From positions 4,028,667-4,092,666 of the forward strand of contig JADANN010000443.1 of assembly GCA_018806985.1 (NCBI GenBank): 64,000 bases of DNA. Reading direction: 5' to 3'. Both the position numbers and the translations under genes were made by a program. The stretch is from Angiostrongylus vasorum (Eukaryota > Nematoda > Chromadorea > Rhabditida > Metastrongylidae). This document shows positions 42,745-52,574 of the stretch, in pieces. Each line of letters begins with the position of its first letter. Position 1 is the first letter of the stretch. The notes beneath the pieces are model-generated. The model saw only the letters and a list, made by a program, of their open reading frames with translations, was not told the DNA's origin and searched no databases.

Positions 42745-43595
42745 AGACGTTATGCTAAAACAGTTTATTATTATCCTTCAATAAATCGCACAGATCGAAT
42801 ATGTGTCTAACAAATTCGTCTGTAATATCCGTTATGTCCACGATGTTCCCCAGCTTTCTTATTTCCACAAGGACAAATTGTCAGACTTAGGTCAGAAAAC
42901 TTAGTTAAACAAACAGTCATCATGTATAATGCTGAACGAGCTACGTCATCTAATCACCTTGTTCGTCTTTGATGGAGTTGGTTGAGTTTGAATGCAGCTT
43001 TGGAATAAGATTCTCGGCGGTGTTCCCGATCTTCATCGTTGGTGAGCCGTTGGCCATTTTTGATTGGAAAGTGTTCGCGGCTTTGTGACTAGGGTTATTC
43101 AGATATGGCAGCGAAGGTTACAGTAATGTTGAGTTCCTTCGAATGACCAAATGAGGGCGGTGTAATTGACCCAGTCTGAGTCACAAAATAGGAGAATGCG
43201 TGAGCACACCTATAGATATGGAAAAAAGAATTATGCTCTCTGAACGAGAAAAGACTTTGAAATAGTGGAAGCAAACAAAAGCAGGGAGTTTTGAGATGTC
43301 TTCTATATAAATGGGAACAAACCACAGAGAACACAGCTTTTAGTATGTACATAGTTGCAAATTCAATGATTCTTCCTGTCCATGTTCGTCCCGTTTTGGT
43401 TATTGAAAAACATTAATCATCGTTAAAGCTTCATGATGAGGAAATAAGTATCCCAGAAAGAAGTATAAGGTTCACAGCTGTATTTTCTAATGAACGTTGC
43501 GTCTTATGACACTACAGTACTTAATTCAAGCACATCAGTAGGTTAGCTATGGTTTGCGAAGAAATTATTCATTTATTCATCACATGACTGGACAT
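42745..43595. other. No recognised feature
   Basis: No gene or repeat was recognised. A minus-strand 85-codon frame at 43095-43352 lacks motifs. Confidence 0.4.
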
Positions 43596-43599
43596 CGGA

Positions 43600-43735
43600 T
43601 AATGTGCAGATCCCAGCACTTCCTTCATATTAGATTCATTTCCACACATCCATCATACACAATGACCATCGGATCTGAGTGCGAGTTCAGCTACTGCTTG
43701 AAGACTTTCTTCTTAAACTTTGCTGACCATTAAGC
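43600..43735 (-). mobile_element. SINE-B 3' fragment
   Basis: GTGCAGATCCCAGCACTTCC, TTAGATTCATTTCCACACAT and CTACTGCTTGAAGAC correspond to the complement of the family 3' half. Confidence 0.55.
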
Positions 43736-43739
43736 TGGT

Positions 43740-44685
43740 CGATTCTTTCTGGACTTCTGATATTGCTTCTCTGAGCTTTTTTCTACAAGCGACAGTAAGA
43801 ATGCTAGTGTTTGGAATTGATGCCAGCAGAATAGAATGCCCCCAGAAGGAAGTCTTTAAGTGGAACTGGTTGAGGTGCTCGTCAAATAAAAGTTGAACCG
43901 TGTTTGCAGCTAATTTCCACCTGTCTAACCAGGTACTGACATCGCGTTTAATCGCTGCCTTCCCCTTTATGTGACCAGTATTATATGAGAAAAGCAGCTA
44001 AACAAAGTGTTGCGCACTACATACGGTATATAAAATGCTGTTATCAAAGTACCTCAGTCTAACATCTTTAAGTTCCGCCCGGTAGCTGAATTAATAAATA
44101 TCGAGAGCATTATAAACTACTAATGGTAGCAAACTACTGTTGCAATAGCAATCAAGATTCCAGCTGTATGTATTTACGATTTTAGCTTTCGCAGTCATAG
44201 TTTCCTTCTTAAAAGCTTGCCTCGCAATCTTACTAATGTTGTATCCAAGAAAAAAAACGTTAAAAGGTGTGGCCGTTGTGCTTCGGTTCGCTCTTAAAAG
44301 AATGATCTCAAATAATGTTAGTGTTTCTTACAATGCATGAGGAAGCATTCGCTGATTTTCGTGTTCACAGAGCAACATACTAATCCGATTCGATGATGGA
44401 CAACAAGAGTACACGCAACGAGTGGGCTAACGACAGATCTCTAGACACGACATTGGTAGTGCTTGGCTGCCAACTGGAAACTTGACTACGGAAATACGAT
44501 TAGTCTTCAAGAAAATGTAAACACTTTGTGGCCAAGATAAGTTGTCCAGTTTGTCTCACTTAGTTTTCGGACAAGGACCACTCGAGTGAAACATCAGCAA
44601 GGCGCCGCGTACAGGCATTTTGATCACAAAAAGGGGCAGAAAGGCAAGAAAAAAGAAATAGATCTTGCGTCCACGGATCTCCCTA
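43740..44685. other. No recognised feature
   Basis: No gene or repeat was recognised. The left boundary of the RTE element to the right is not defined and could reach into the end of this stretch. Confidence 0.35.
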
Positions 44686-45169
44686 ATAGAGAGATCTCAT
44701 GCCGGTTAGTCGCTATGCAACGTGGTGCGCCCTATGTGGCGGACAGATGCTAATCACGAGCCAAAAGCGACCTTTCCTTCCCTGAGACGCAGGTGAATCC
44801 AGAGGATGGACTCAAATCTCTGCTGCGCTGATTTGGCACAAGCATTCTGTATTTACGAGAATGTATTCATTTACGCGTGCGCTGGTGTGTTCTTTATGCG
44901 GATTGTATTCTACGAGTCAGTTGGCCAAAAGCCTGCAATTAAGTGACAGGGAAATATATAGGAAGCGGTTAGGACTCGCCTCGAACAAATAAGCTCCATG
45001 CCCACTGTGGGAGAGACTGGCAAGCTACCCGTTAGTATACCGAGCCCCCCGTCTTCAGTGCCCAGCAAGCTATACGTAGGTATCAAGAAGCTAAACACAG
45101 TAGAACAAACGGTCCTCATTGCTCTGACCACGAAAAAGCCCCAATTCGGCAGCGTTGGGCAGGACGAGT

Positions 45170-45540
45170 ACGGAGAGGCTACTAGAATCTCAGGGCCAAT
45201 GTAAGCTGTCTAGTTCGCAAAGAATTAAGGTGACGATCTGTACCTACAATGCACGTACACTTGAATCCGAGTCCTCGATAGGAGACTTGATCATTCAAGG
45301 GCGAATGATAAGGTACGACGTCATCGGACTGGCCCGGACGAAAAGACGTCACTCTTTCAACGCCTCCTATGACACCGGAGAAGAACTGTTAGTCGGAATG
45401 TGCGACAGTAGTGGAGTGTACGGCGTCGGCGTTCTCCTCAACACGAGTTTGATCATGAACATCGATTCATTCGAACAATCCGAATCGGATGTTTACGATT
45501 GCCTTTGATCAATACCGGCTTTGACAATCCTCGTCGCTTA
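45170..45540 (+). pseudogene. RTE endonuclease, N-terminal part
   Basis: Reads LSSSQRIKVTICTYNARTLE, MIRYDVIGLARTKRRHSFNA and GVGVLLNTSLIMNIDSFEQS. This is the start of the APE-type endonuclease of RTE elements (catalytic Asn in YNAR; the Glu position, normally in a TETR-like motif, is read as ARTK). A frame change follows SESDVYDCL, and a segment resembling PALTILVAY lies just after it. In a live element this domain nicks the target DNA. Confidence 0.8.
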
Positions 45541-45572
45541 AGCATCGACATAAAGCTAAGACAAGGACAAAC

Positions 45573-45585
45573 TCTAATAGCTCTT
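45573..45585. repeat. Left target-site duplication of long PLE-A
   Basis: TCTAATAGCTCTT, repeated exactly at 48061-48073. Removing one copy and the PLE restores continuity of the RTE. Confidence 0.85.
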
Positions 45586-45691
45586 AATAAATCCCACGTC
45601 CGACTTTCTATTAACCTCGGCATTGATCAAGTAATTCTTCGTATTCTTGTTGAGCAAACACGAGGTGTTATTTTTGCTCTTTATTCACGAA

Positions 45692-45732
45692 CAAGCTGAC
45701 GTTTCGGCGGATTTCGCCTTCCTCAGAGCCTG
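45692..45732 (-). ncRNA. Hammerhead-ribozyme-like motif, PLE-A 3' end
   Basis: Minus strand: CAGGCT, CTGAGGA, one A, GGCGAAATCCGCC hairpin, GAAACGTC, then AGCTTG. CAGGCT and AGCTTG form a six-pair helix I (one G-U). The order matches a type I hammerhead with cleavage expected after GTC. The deviation from the standard core is one extra A before helix II and a self-complementary ACGT in place of a helix III hairpin. Confidence 0.5.
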
Positions 45733-45877
45733 GAAAGGTCAAGTTGACAGCAATCTATTCGGGCCAAACACCTCCATAACTAAACAGAGAAACGCTAAAC
45801 CTAGTCTTCCACTGAGACTATGTCGCGTGGAGACCAACTGCACAGGATTCACATAGAAGTGTAATGTGCCCCTCTCA

Positions 45878-46335
45878 TCAGAATAATAGGCTCGTATATT
45901 GCCGAATATCACGCGTGGTAATGAGGCATTCTTCTCTGCGGTTCATTTTCGGAATTCTGGAATTGATCCAGAACGCCTCGAGAGTTTTGCGCGCTTGTGT
46001 TGGCGATTCCTGTGCGAGGATCGTGACACGTGCTTCAAAGTTCTCCCCGTTATGTTTCTGCGTCCTATGCGTGCCTAGTGGCGTATTTTGTTTACGTTTG
46101 CCGATTAGGTGTTATTTTATGCGGACGCAGAGTAGTCTACCTGTTTCGCCAATGTATTCGTCTCCGCACGCCTTACAGGAGATCAGCTAAACTATACCCG
46201 AGCTCATGCAATCACCATCTCTATCATTACAGCAAGTTATGCAATTTTGCGTTGCACATAGACGGTCATATAGCAGGTTACGAACTAGCTGGCGCCTAAG
46301 AGTACTCGGTGGTATTTCAACTACGTTTACCGAAT
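45878..46335 (-). pseudogene. PLE-A GIY-YIG endonuclease domain
   Basis: Linker VEIPPSTLRRQLVRNLLYDR, Cys segment NCITCCNDRDGDC, then a TAG (complement of 46187-46189) in the GIY strand. DEYIGETGRLLCVRIK follows, then a TAA (complement of 46112-46114) replacing the expected Glu, and THRTQKHNGENFEARV. The final stop is at 45878-45880. A frameshift at a C/G run (46345-46350) separates it from the reverse transcriptase. Confidence 0.8.
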
Positions 46336-46505
46336 CCCTCAAGACCCCCCACCCCTTCCTAAGCAGCGTTTTATATCTGCACTTACATCATTTGAGATGA
46401 AGGGTAGGATAAACGGGACCTTTCCATCAATAGAGTTGTCGTTAAGGGGCCGAGGATTTCCCCTACACCTATCACGAGCTACAGTTTCGTAGCCATTAAA
46501 AATGG

Positions 46506-47474
46506 CTATTTGCCGTGCCAAGTTCCGGGACTCTCTCTCTGCTCTCTTCCCGTGCACATGTTGGTTGCTGTTCGAAACATGTTTCTTATAAGCGCCCTTT
46601 TCGTGTGAGAGGGGTGAGAGGACAGGTAATGAACCAAGATATTTTTACTACTTGGCTTTCGGTACCACTTTGTAATGTAGTCATTTTCTGATAGGTTAAT
46701 TTGGACGTTCAGGAATGGAAGCCAGTTTTCTTTCGGTTTCTCTCGGGTAAACTTGATATACTCTGACTGTTCGTTCAACAAATCGGAACATTTGTCCAAT
46801 TCCTCTTGTGTTGAGCAAAGGACAAAACAGTCACCTATATATCTACAGTAGAGTAACGGCCCGAGATCGGTCACTGGTGCTTCCACCTCAGACATAAACG
46901 CAATGGCAAGACTTGGTGCCAGTCGCTGTCCCATTGCCAACCCTCTTATTTCAGCGTAGTAACTTCCGGACCATCTGAAGGTTGAGCAGCTCAAGCATTC
47001 TTTCAAGAGTGCCATCAATTGCTCTACCTTGAAGCCATACATGTTTATTTCTCCTTCGTGTTTTGCAAGGAGTTCGAATATGGCTTGCACTGCGGAGTCA
47101 TTCGACACGTTTGTATAAAGGGCGGTCACGTCGAAGGACTCCATCACGTACGCGCTGTTGGGCTGCGCAGTACGTAGACGATCCAGAAACATCTGAGTAT
47201 TCGTAAGATGGGCTGGAATGTGTTTCAACAACTGGGTAAACATTAGGGATAAAAACCATGTTATCCTATCCGTTGGCCCGTCTACACAGCTAATGATAGG
47301 TCTAACCTTAAACAATGATGCATCGGTAGACGCAAGATCATCGCTGGATACTAGCTTATGAGTTTTTATAGGCAAGTACAAGACGGGACATATTGGTAAG
47401 TCAACTTTTAGTTGAGAGATAACTGATGGTGTTAAACCAGCAGCCCTTGCCATTTTGACCCATTCGTGGTTCAA
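46506..47474 (-). pseudogene. PLE-A reverse transcriptase
   Basis: A 322-codon uninterrupted frame, the longest true coding remnant in the window. In order it has VLYLPIKTHKLVSSDDLAST, VRPIISCVDGPTDRITWFLS, motif A with its Asp (ESFDVTALYTNVSN) and RGLAMGQRLAPSLAIAFMS. Next comes the YxDD box as RYIGDCFVL, then WLPFLNVQI and KWYRKPSSKN, and finally HTKRALIRNMFRTA. The Gly codon at 46833-46835 replaces the first catalytic Asp, so the enzyme should be dead even though the frame is open. The N-terminal motif with DKGG-like sequence lies upstream in other frames. Confidence 0.9.
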
Positions 47475-47479
47475 TTTTC

Positions 47480-48060
47480 GGTATTTACTTTTAAACTCCT
47501 ATGATGAGCTATAAAGTGAGGGCGTCTTCAAGATGCTTTTTCGTTATTTCAACATCTAACTGATGGGGGAATTACGACAAACTCCCCCACCCTTATCACT
47601 AACGGATAGTCTTATGTTTTTTCAATCCTATCAGCTCTCATACCTCTGGCATACCACGTTTTTGCACTTCAGTGAGGTTGGAGCTGTATCTTTTCGTGCG
47701 ATAGTGATTAAGGACTTTGAAAGTTTCATTTGTAAACACCAAAATTTAACATTAACTTCATTACTGGGCTCTTGTTGTCTAAAGAACGGCTGAGGAAATG
47801 GTGCTATTGGTAGGGCCCCACTTGGTGTTGTTCGCACCTATTTTGCGTTTCATCTCTAGCTTTTTATCGAGTCTATCTTGAAGTTTATGTAAGTTACATG
47901 CGACCCTACGCACGGCTACCTTAGAAATGGGTTCAGATCTGAGGAACTCGGTCCCAATTCTAACAACGAGCGCGCACTGTCACGGAGAGTCGTGCCTTCT
48001 AACAGGGTTACCCTTGAATTTTCTTGCACATTATTTATCCTACTGTGACCTGTTTGATGT
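47480..48060 (-). pseudogene. PLE-A N-terminal region
   Basis: Fragments in shifting frames: SARSLLELGPSSSDLNPF, VARRVACNLHKLQDRLDKKL, EMKRKIGANNTKWGP and a conserved block near 47560. They follow the order expected ahead of a PLE reverse transcriptase. Several stops and indels are present, and the extreme 5' end is probably truncated. Confidence 0.65.
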
Positions 48061-48073
48061 TCTAATAGCTCTT
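48061..48073. repeat. Right target-site duplication of long PLE-A
   Basis: TCTAATAGCTCTT, identical to 45573-45585. Confidence 0.85.
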
Positions 48074-48317
48074 TACGGACGTGGAAAAATTTTACAGAGG
48101 AAACCATACATTCCTTACGATCATCTTTTTAGATGTTAACACTAAGACTGGACCCAGAAAAACGTCTGAAGAGCGTCACATAGGGACCCACGGATTAGAC
48201 TGGAACGAGGAGGGTGAGCGGCTGTCTGAGTTTATGATGACGTCCAAAACTATTCACTTTAAGTCACAATCCCAGAAGCCGCACTCTCAACGCTGGACGT
48301 GGGACTCTCCCGATTGA
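48074..48317 (+). pseudogene. RTE endonuclease, C-terminal part
   Basis: Reads VEKFYRGNHTFLTIIFLDVN, then TGPRKTSEERHIGTHGLDWN, EEGERLSEFMMTSKTIHFKS and RWTWDSPD with a stop. It continues the domain interrupted at 45573. The DFN-type motif is DVN here. Confidence 0.8.
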
Positions 48318-48556
48318 GAGTACTTGGATTCCTCGGGATGTTAAACGTACTGCAGGGAAGACTAGCGACCCGATGATCAGAGTTCTTCAAGAAAACTTTA
48401 GAACAAAGGTATGATGCTCAACGATTATCTATAGCGAACAGAACCCAATGGGGTACTCTTCCGCGCGACAAGAAAAAAGTGGGAGATTTATTGGCGCCGG
48501 CTCGAGTTACTCGATAATCAATGGGACTACAGAGTACAGGTGATACAGGTGATTAG
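48318..48556 (+). pseudogene. RTE 3' end joined after internal deletion
   Basis: WIPRDVKRTAG and the following C-terminal region appear directly after the endonuclease, with the whole reverse transcriptase missing. Matches to 32195-32420 at DNA level (GATTCCTCGGGATGTTAAAC, GGCGCCGGCTCGAGTTACTC) identify it. It ends in the short-repeat tail. Confidence 0.8.
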
Positions 48557-48564
48557 ATCTCGTA

Positions 48565-48710
48565 TATGGAACGGTTAGCACAGCTGTGGTGATGCCGTTC
48601 ATGACAAACACAGCACTTTTTTCGACTCCGTACTGAGCTCACCAAGCATCTCATCTTTCCGGGTTCGGAAAACTGCTACCGAACTTATCTGGGAAATCCT
48701 TGCAATCCAA
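48565..48710 (+). mobile_element. SINE-A head and middle
   Basis: ACGGTTAGCACAGCTGTGG stands at box A, TTTTCGACTCCGTAC at box B, then CTCACCAAGCATC and TACCGAACTTATCTGGGA. It abuts the RTE tail. The 3' end is lost. Confidence 0.55.
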
Positions 48711-48789
48711 GTGGTGAGAAACAGTATTCTTCTAGATCATTGAGCTAACTCGAGGCTGGTGTGAAAATACTTATTCGGCTAATTTTTCT

Positions 48790-49010
48790 TCGTCTTCTTC
48801 AGTAGGAACGCCCCAACCCGGCTCTCCCAGCACTTCAGAGAGAATCGACACCACCAATATTCAACGACATTCATGAATAAGATGGCAATCCTCGAGGAGC
48901 AACCAAATTTGTGCACGAAAAGCTCGAAAACCGTCCCGGATGATGGATGCGAGGTAATGAAGAATAGAATGCAGGAGTGCTCGGATCCGCACAGTAGATG
49001 TGAAAGTAGT
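48790..49010 (+). mobile_element. SINE-B 3' half
   Basis: CCCCAACCCGGCTCTCCC, GATGATGGATGCGAGGTAAT and GTGCTCGGATCCGCACAGTA, then GATGTGAAAG, match the family. Confidence 0.6.
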
Positions 49011-49014
49011 TTGT

Positions 49015-49770
49015 ACACAATTTAAAAAGTTAGATCTTGTGTAAATCTCCTTTATTTTCTGTACTTCTTCAGATCCCCATGTTATTTGCAAGGAGCCTTT
49101 CAATAAAGTCTCAAATCCTCCGTAGATTAGCAAGCTATGGTAATCCAATGGAGTATTCTCGCTCAAAAGACTCAACACCGTGGCATTTTTCGCCTAGAAT
49201 CGTCGTCAGAATGCTATCCATGTGGCTTACGGTCTTCCTGTTATGCGTGTGATATCCTCCATGACACAGTCCCCTAACTGCTCTTGTCCACCAGTTCCTG
49301 TTAAGACACATCAATTCTTCACCTCAGTTGATATTTGGGATCGAGGTCGAAGCACCACCACCCGTTCTCGGCATAGGTTTGGGTGTCCGACTCATTCTCT
49401 TCTCTACATGATATGGGATGTTTTAAGCACAACGTTCTCGATAGTACATTCGATTACAGTCGTCTCTAGTTGCACCTTGCTTACTCAAGTTTTGAGGCAC
49501 AAATTAAAGAGTAAGAAGAACTGCAGAGTCCAAAAGATATCGAAGTGAGGATCTGTATCCCATTCAAAAGTGACGCATTATAAGATAGTCGATCCTCCGA
49601 GTATGAATGTGGCACCAAAAATGGTTCAGCTCCAAACACATACCAAGCATTTCACTTGTGTTATCGAAATCTTCTGGCACCAGTTCCATCTGGCATTCAA
49701 TGTTATAGAAATGATGTTACTGATGGGAAATGCTGTTATTGCCGCGTATGGACAATCAGTCTACATTACA
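49015..49770. other. No firm feature; weak coding-like islands
   Basis: The minus strand at about 49180-49045 reads VLSLLSENTPLDYHSLLIYG and continues KGSLQITWGSEEVQKIKEIY. The plus strand at 49222-49548 also has a 108-codon frame. No splice sites or domain allow a choice, and neither is called. Confidence 0.3.
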
Positions 49771-49771
49771 C

Positions 49772-50010
49772 GACCGACTTCCTATTAACCTTGGTACTGA
49801 TCGAATATTTCACTGTTCTTTTGATGACCAAACACGAGGGTTGTCACTCTATTCTTTATTTAAAAAACAAGCTTAAGCATCGGCGGATTTCCACTTCCTT
49901 AGAGCTTGGAAAGGCCAAGTTGATTGGACTCCGTCTGGTTGTTGGCAAATAAAGAATAGGTGACAACCTCGTGTTTGCTTATCAGAATAACAGTGAATTA
50001 TTCTAGATTG
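49772..50010. mobile_element. PLE-A 3' ends in inverted pair
   Basis: Minus-strand part 49772-49930: TTCCTATTAACCTTGGTACT, ACCAAACACGAGGGTTGTC, GCGGATTTCCACTTCCTTAG. Plus-strand part about 49950-50005: TAGGTGACAACCTCGTGTTT and CAGAATAACAGTGAATTATT. No coding remains. Confidence 0.55.
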
Positions 50011-50014
50011 CCTC

Positions 50015-51660
50015 ATTTCAGTCCTAATGTGACGTTCAAGACAGTGGTGCTAAACGACTCTGGAGGGAGATGTATTCTCCCACTTCAAGTTCAATTCAAG
50101 GAGGACGGCAAAACTCTAGTTATGACGTTGGTGTATACAATGTAATACATAAATAATAATGTACATATAAATAATATATAAAGAATCTCGGTTAAGAAGT
50201 TCTACTTGTGCAACGTTTCCATATCAGCTTCTCCCTCGACCGAATCTTAAGCTCTCTTAAGTGAATGAAAGTAGAACAAAATGGCGTCCCAGATTTTCGC
50301 AATAGTTCGATAACTCTCTTGACCACTTAGATACAATACACTGCGCTGAATCCTTCTCTTGACAGCAGCTAGTCGATAATTGGTCCTAGTAATTCTTCCA
50401 AGTTTTCGCCAATCATACCATCCTGCGCCCTCCTGATCTTCAAGGCTGTCGTGTTTACTAATTATAGAACTTTCGAAACAAAATCTGCATCGTTGTCGGC
50501 TCTCTGGCTTATGACGTTAATATCACCAAAGAGTAACATCCCTTAGTTTGGAAACGTGAGCTCGTTTTTTCTCATGTTTATTCCAATGGCTTAAAATCAA
50601 CCATAAATTAGTACAAAAGGAATGATTTTATAAAATCCCCAGTTCTAATACAGTTGACTACTTCCAAATACATATGACGACCACATAAAAACGGTGGTGA
50701 TCGATAAAATCAGTATCAGTCTGGAGATTGGAATCTGCTTTCTAAACCTCATTCGGTTTCGCTAAGAATGAATACGATGAAGACAATTTCGTTGCGAAAG
50801 CACACATAAGTGCAAATGACATCCTTAAGTATGCCGTCTTCAGCAGATATTGCGTTTGTCAAGGTCCTGAAATGGAAAATAGGCAAGTTCAATCAACGAG
50901 GGACCAATTTCTCAGAAAAGAATCAATTCCAAGCTTAACAAGAGCATTTGCTTCGTAGCAATACATTCACCAATTTTTTCAGAGTTACACTTATCATCAT
51001 CCTAATGTCCATCTTTCCAATCGTTATCAACCAATTTTTTATGCTATTGGAATTCTTGGTCATCGCCTAGTAATGGCAGTCGCAGTCTCGTCATTCAAGA
51101 AGAAAAGAAAAGCGTTGATTCGCGATGAGAACAACCTATCAATAGGCAGCACCAAAGATGAAAATTCCCAACGATTTCTCGTTCTACTTTTTAGTCCACT
51201 GAGGTGAACTTCCGAAACACTGACGAACTACACAGACCAAAAAACTAGACATAAAAATCCATGGTGGCTGAAGGATGAGAAAAGCAATTTTGAGAAAGAA
51301 GGAAAACTACAAAGCTCGACTAAGCGTATTCACGGCCAAATTTCCTTGTCTAATTAAACTACACCTCGCAATTTCACCGTGGAATGAGCATCATAGAGGC
51401 AAATCTATCCATATGTTTACGGAATTCTGTTTTCTTAAACGTGCTAAGAAGCACTTACGGGAAAAAAAATAGACTTCAATTCTCAATGTAATACCTTCAT
51501 ACCATTACTATTACAGAACATATCATCTACCTATACAGTACTTACATAAATGAGTTGCGCGAAGAAACTATAGATAAATTCTAGCTCGCTCACTAAACCT
51601 ATCAAAAAAATAAGCTCAGCAGCGTTGTTTTCGTTCTTCATAGCACTGAAGTCAGCTTAT
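50015..51660. other. No recognised feature
   Basis: No gene or repeat was recognised over about 1.6 kb. Confidence 0.4.
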
Positions 51661-51666
51661 GATAGA

Positions 51667-52035
51667 ATACAACAACATATCTTTGCCAATAAAGTGTAAC
51701 TTCTCTCAACTCAGTGAGATGAAATCAACAATAACCCTTAAAACTTGCCAGAAATTCAGTGATGCTGGATATGCAGGATCCAGTAAAATTGGAACAGGCA
51801 TAATCTACACCACGTTAAGTAAGAATAAGAGATTTTAAAGCTTCTACTATCAACGCATTCCCAACAATAGGCAGTGATATCAGCGCGTGTCAGCGCTTAA
51901 ATAGTCCCACCTTTCCGTTTTAAACAAGTACATCTCAACTCAAAATGAACTCTACTAACTAAAGTTTTAATCAGCAGAATCTACATATCTTTGCCAATAA
52001 AGTGTGGACATCTCTCAATCCAATAAGATGAGATC
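51667..52035 (+). repeat. Direct repeat pair, about 55 bp each
   Basis: ACATATCTTTGCCAATAAAG with the following CTCTCAA...TGAGAT block occurs at about 51675-51724 and again at about 51984-52033, about 309 bp apart. The sequence between is AT-rich and unassigned. These could be ends of an unidentified element. Confidence 0.5.
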
Positions 52036-52294
52036 GTGATTTTCTAGAAGTAACAAATCTTTTTTTTCTCTTGTTTTCATTCGCCGACGCAAAAACAAGG
52101 CGATTGCACAGGCGCGATTTTGGTCAACAAAACAGTGGTATGTTCCATGGATGGACAGTATATGGATGATATTTGGGAACGCCGCGCAATCACCCGAATA
52201 TTTTGAAATTTTAAAATCCGATTTTTTTGGAGATTAGAACTTTAGTGGAATAGAAAACTAAAAGGATATTCCACGAAAACTACATGTACTGGAA

Positions 52295-52570
52295 GGCTAA
52301 AATGGTTTAGTGGTTAGCGAGTTCTGCACAACACAGATTAGGCAGTTCGATTCCGCGTCCCAAGCAAACGAAGTTCTCTATCCCTCCAGGGTTGAGAAAT
52401 CGTTACCAGACTTGCTTGGAATGATATTTGAAAAGCTGATATGATATATTGGTAGGCTATCATAAGCCTACAAGTCCAATATCCATCCAATCATCTCTAC
52501 GATGCTTGATGAAGTCGAATCGCTGGCGCATCCCGAAGGAATTAAGCAATGCTGAACGATTGATCTTCTT
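52295..52570 (+). mobile_element. SINE-A, full-length reference copy
   Basis: Box A TGGTTTAGTGG at 52303-52313 (perfect consensus) and box B AGTTCGATTCC at 52344-52354 (one mismatch) are 41 bases apart, as in tRNA genes. The body has TTACCAGACTTGCTTGGA, ATTGGTAGGCTATCATAAGC and GATGCTTGATGAAGTCGAAT; the 3' end is GCATCCCGAAGGAATTAAGC. Total length is about 275 bp. This copy defines the family best. Confidence 0.75.
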
Positions 52571-52574
52571 GTCG

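Larger units (their letters stand above)
45586..48060 (-). mobile_element. Penelope-like element (PLE-A), longest copy
   Basis: A 2475-bp PLE on the minus strand with three parts in order: N-terminal region (about 48060-47480), reverse transcriptase (about 47560-46506), GIY-YIG endonuclease (about 46335-45878). A 3' non-coding end with the hammerhead-like motif follows. It is bounded by an exact 13-bp target-site duplication inside an RTE. Stops, frameshifts and a lost catalytic Asp make it inactive. No inverted partial copy is attached at its 5' side. Confidence 0.9.
44900..48556 (+). mobile_element. RTE-clade retrotransposon interrupted by a PLE
   Basis: The plus-strand RTE has a 5' leader-like region (about 44900-45170), an endonuclease N-part (about 45170-45585), the rest of the endonuclease (48074-48317) and a 3' end (48318-48556) that finishes in GTACAGGTGATACAGG. 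The 2.5-kb PLE lies between the two endonuclease parts, flanked by a 13-bp duplication. The entire reverse transcriptase is deleted between 48317 and 48318. The true 5' boundary may lie further left, near 44690. Confidence 0.8.

Noticed and set aside
49045..49180. Ankyrin-like exon on the minus strand (TPLDYHSLLIYGG)
   Set aside because: The repeat signature is incomplete, there is no second repeat, and the plus strand is also open nearby.
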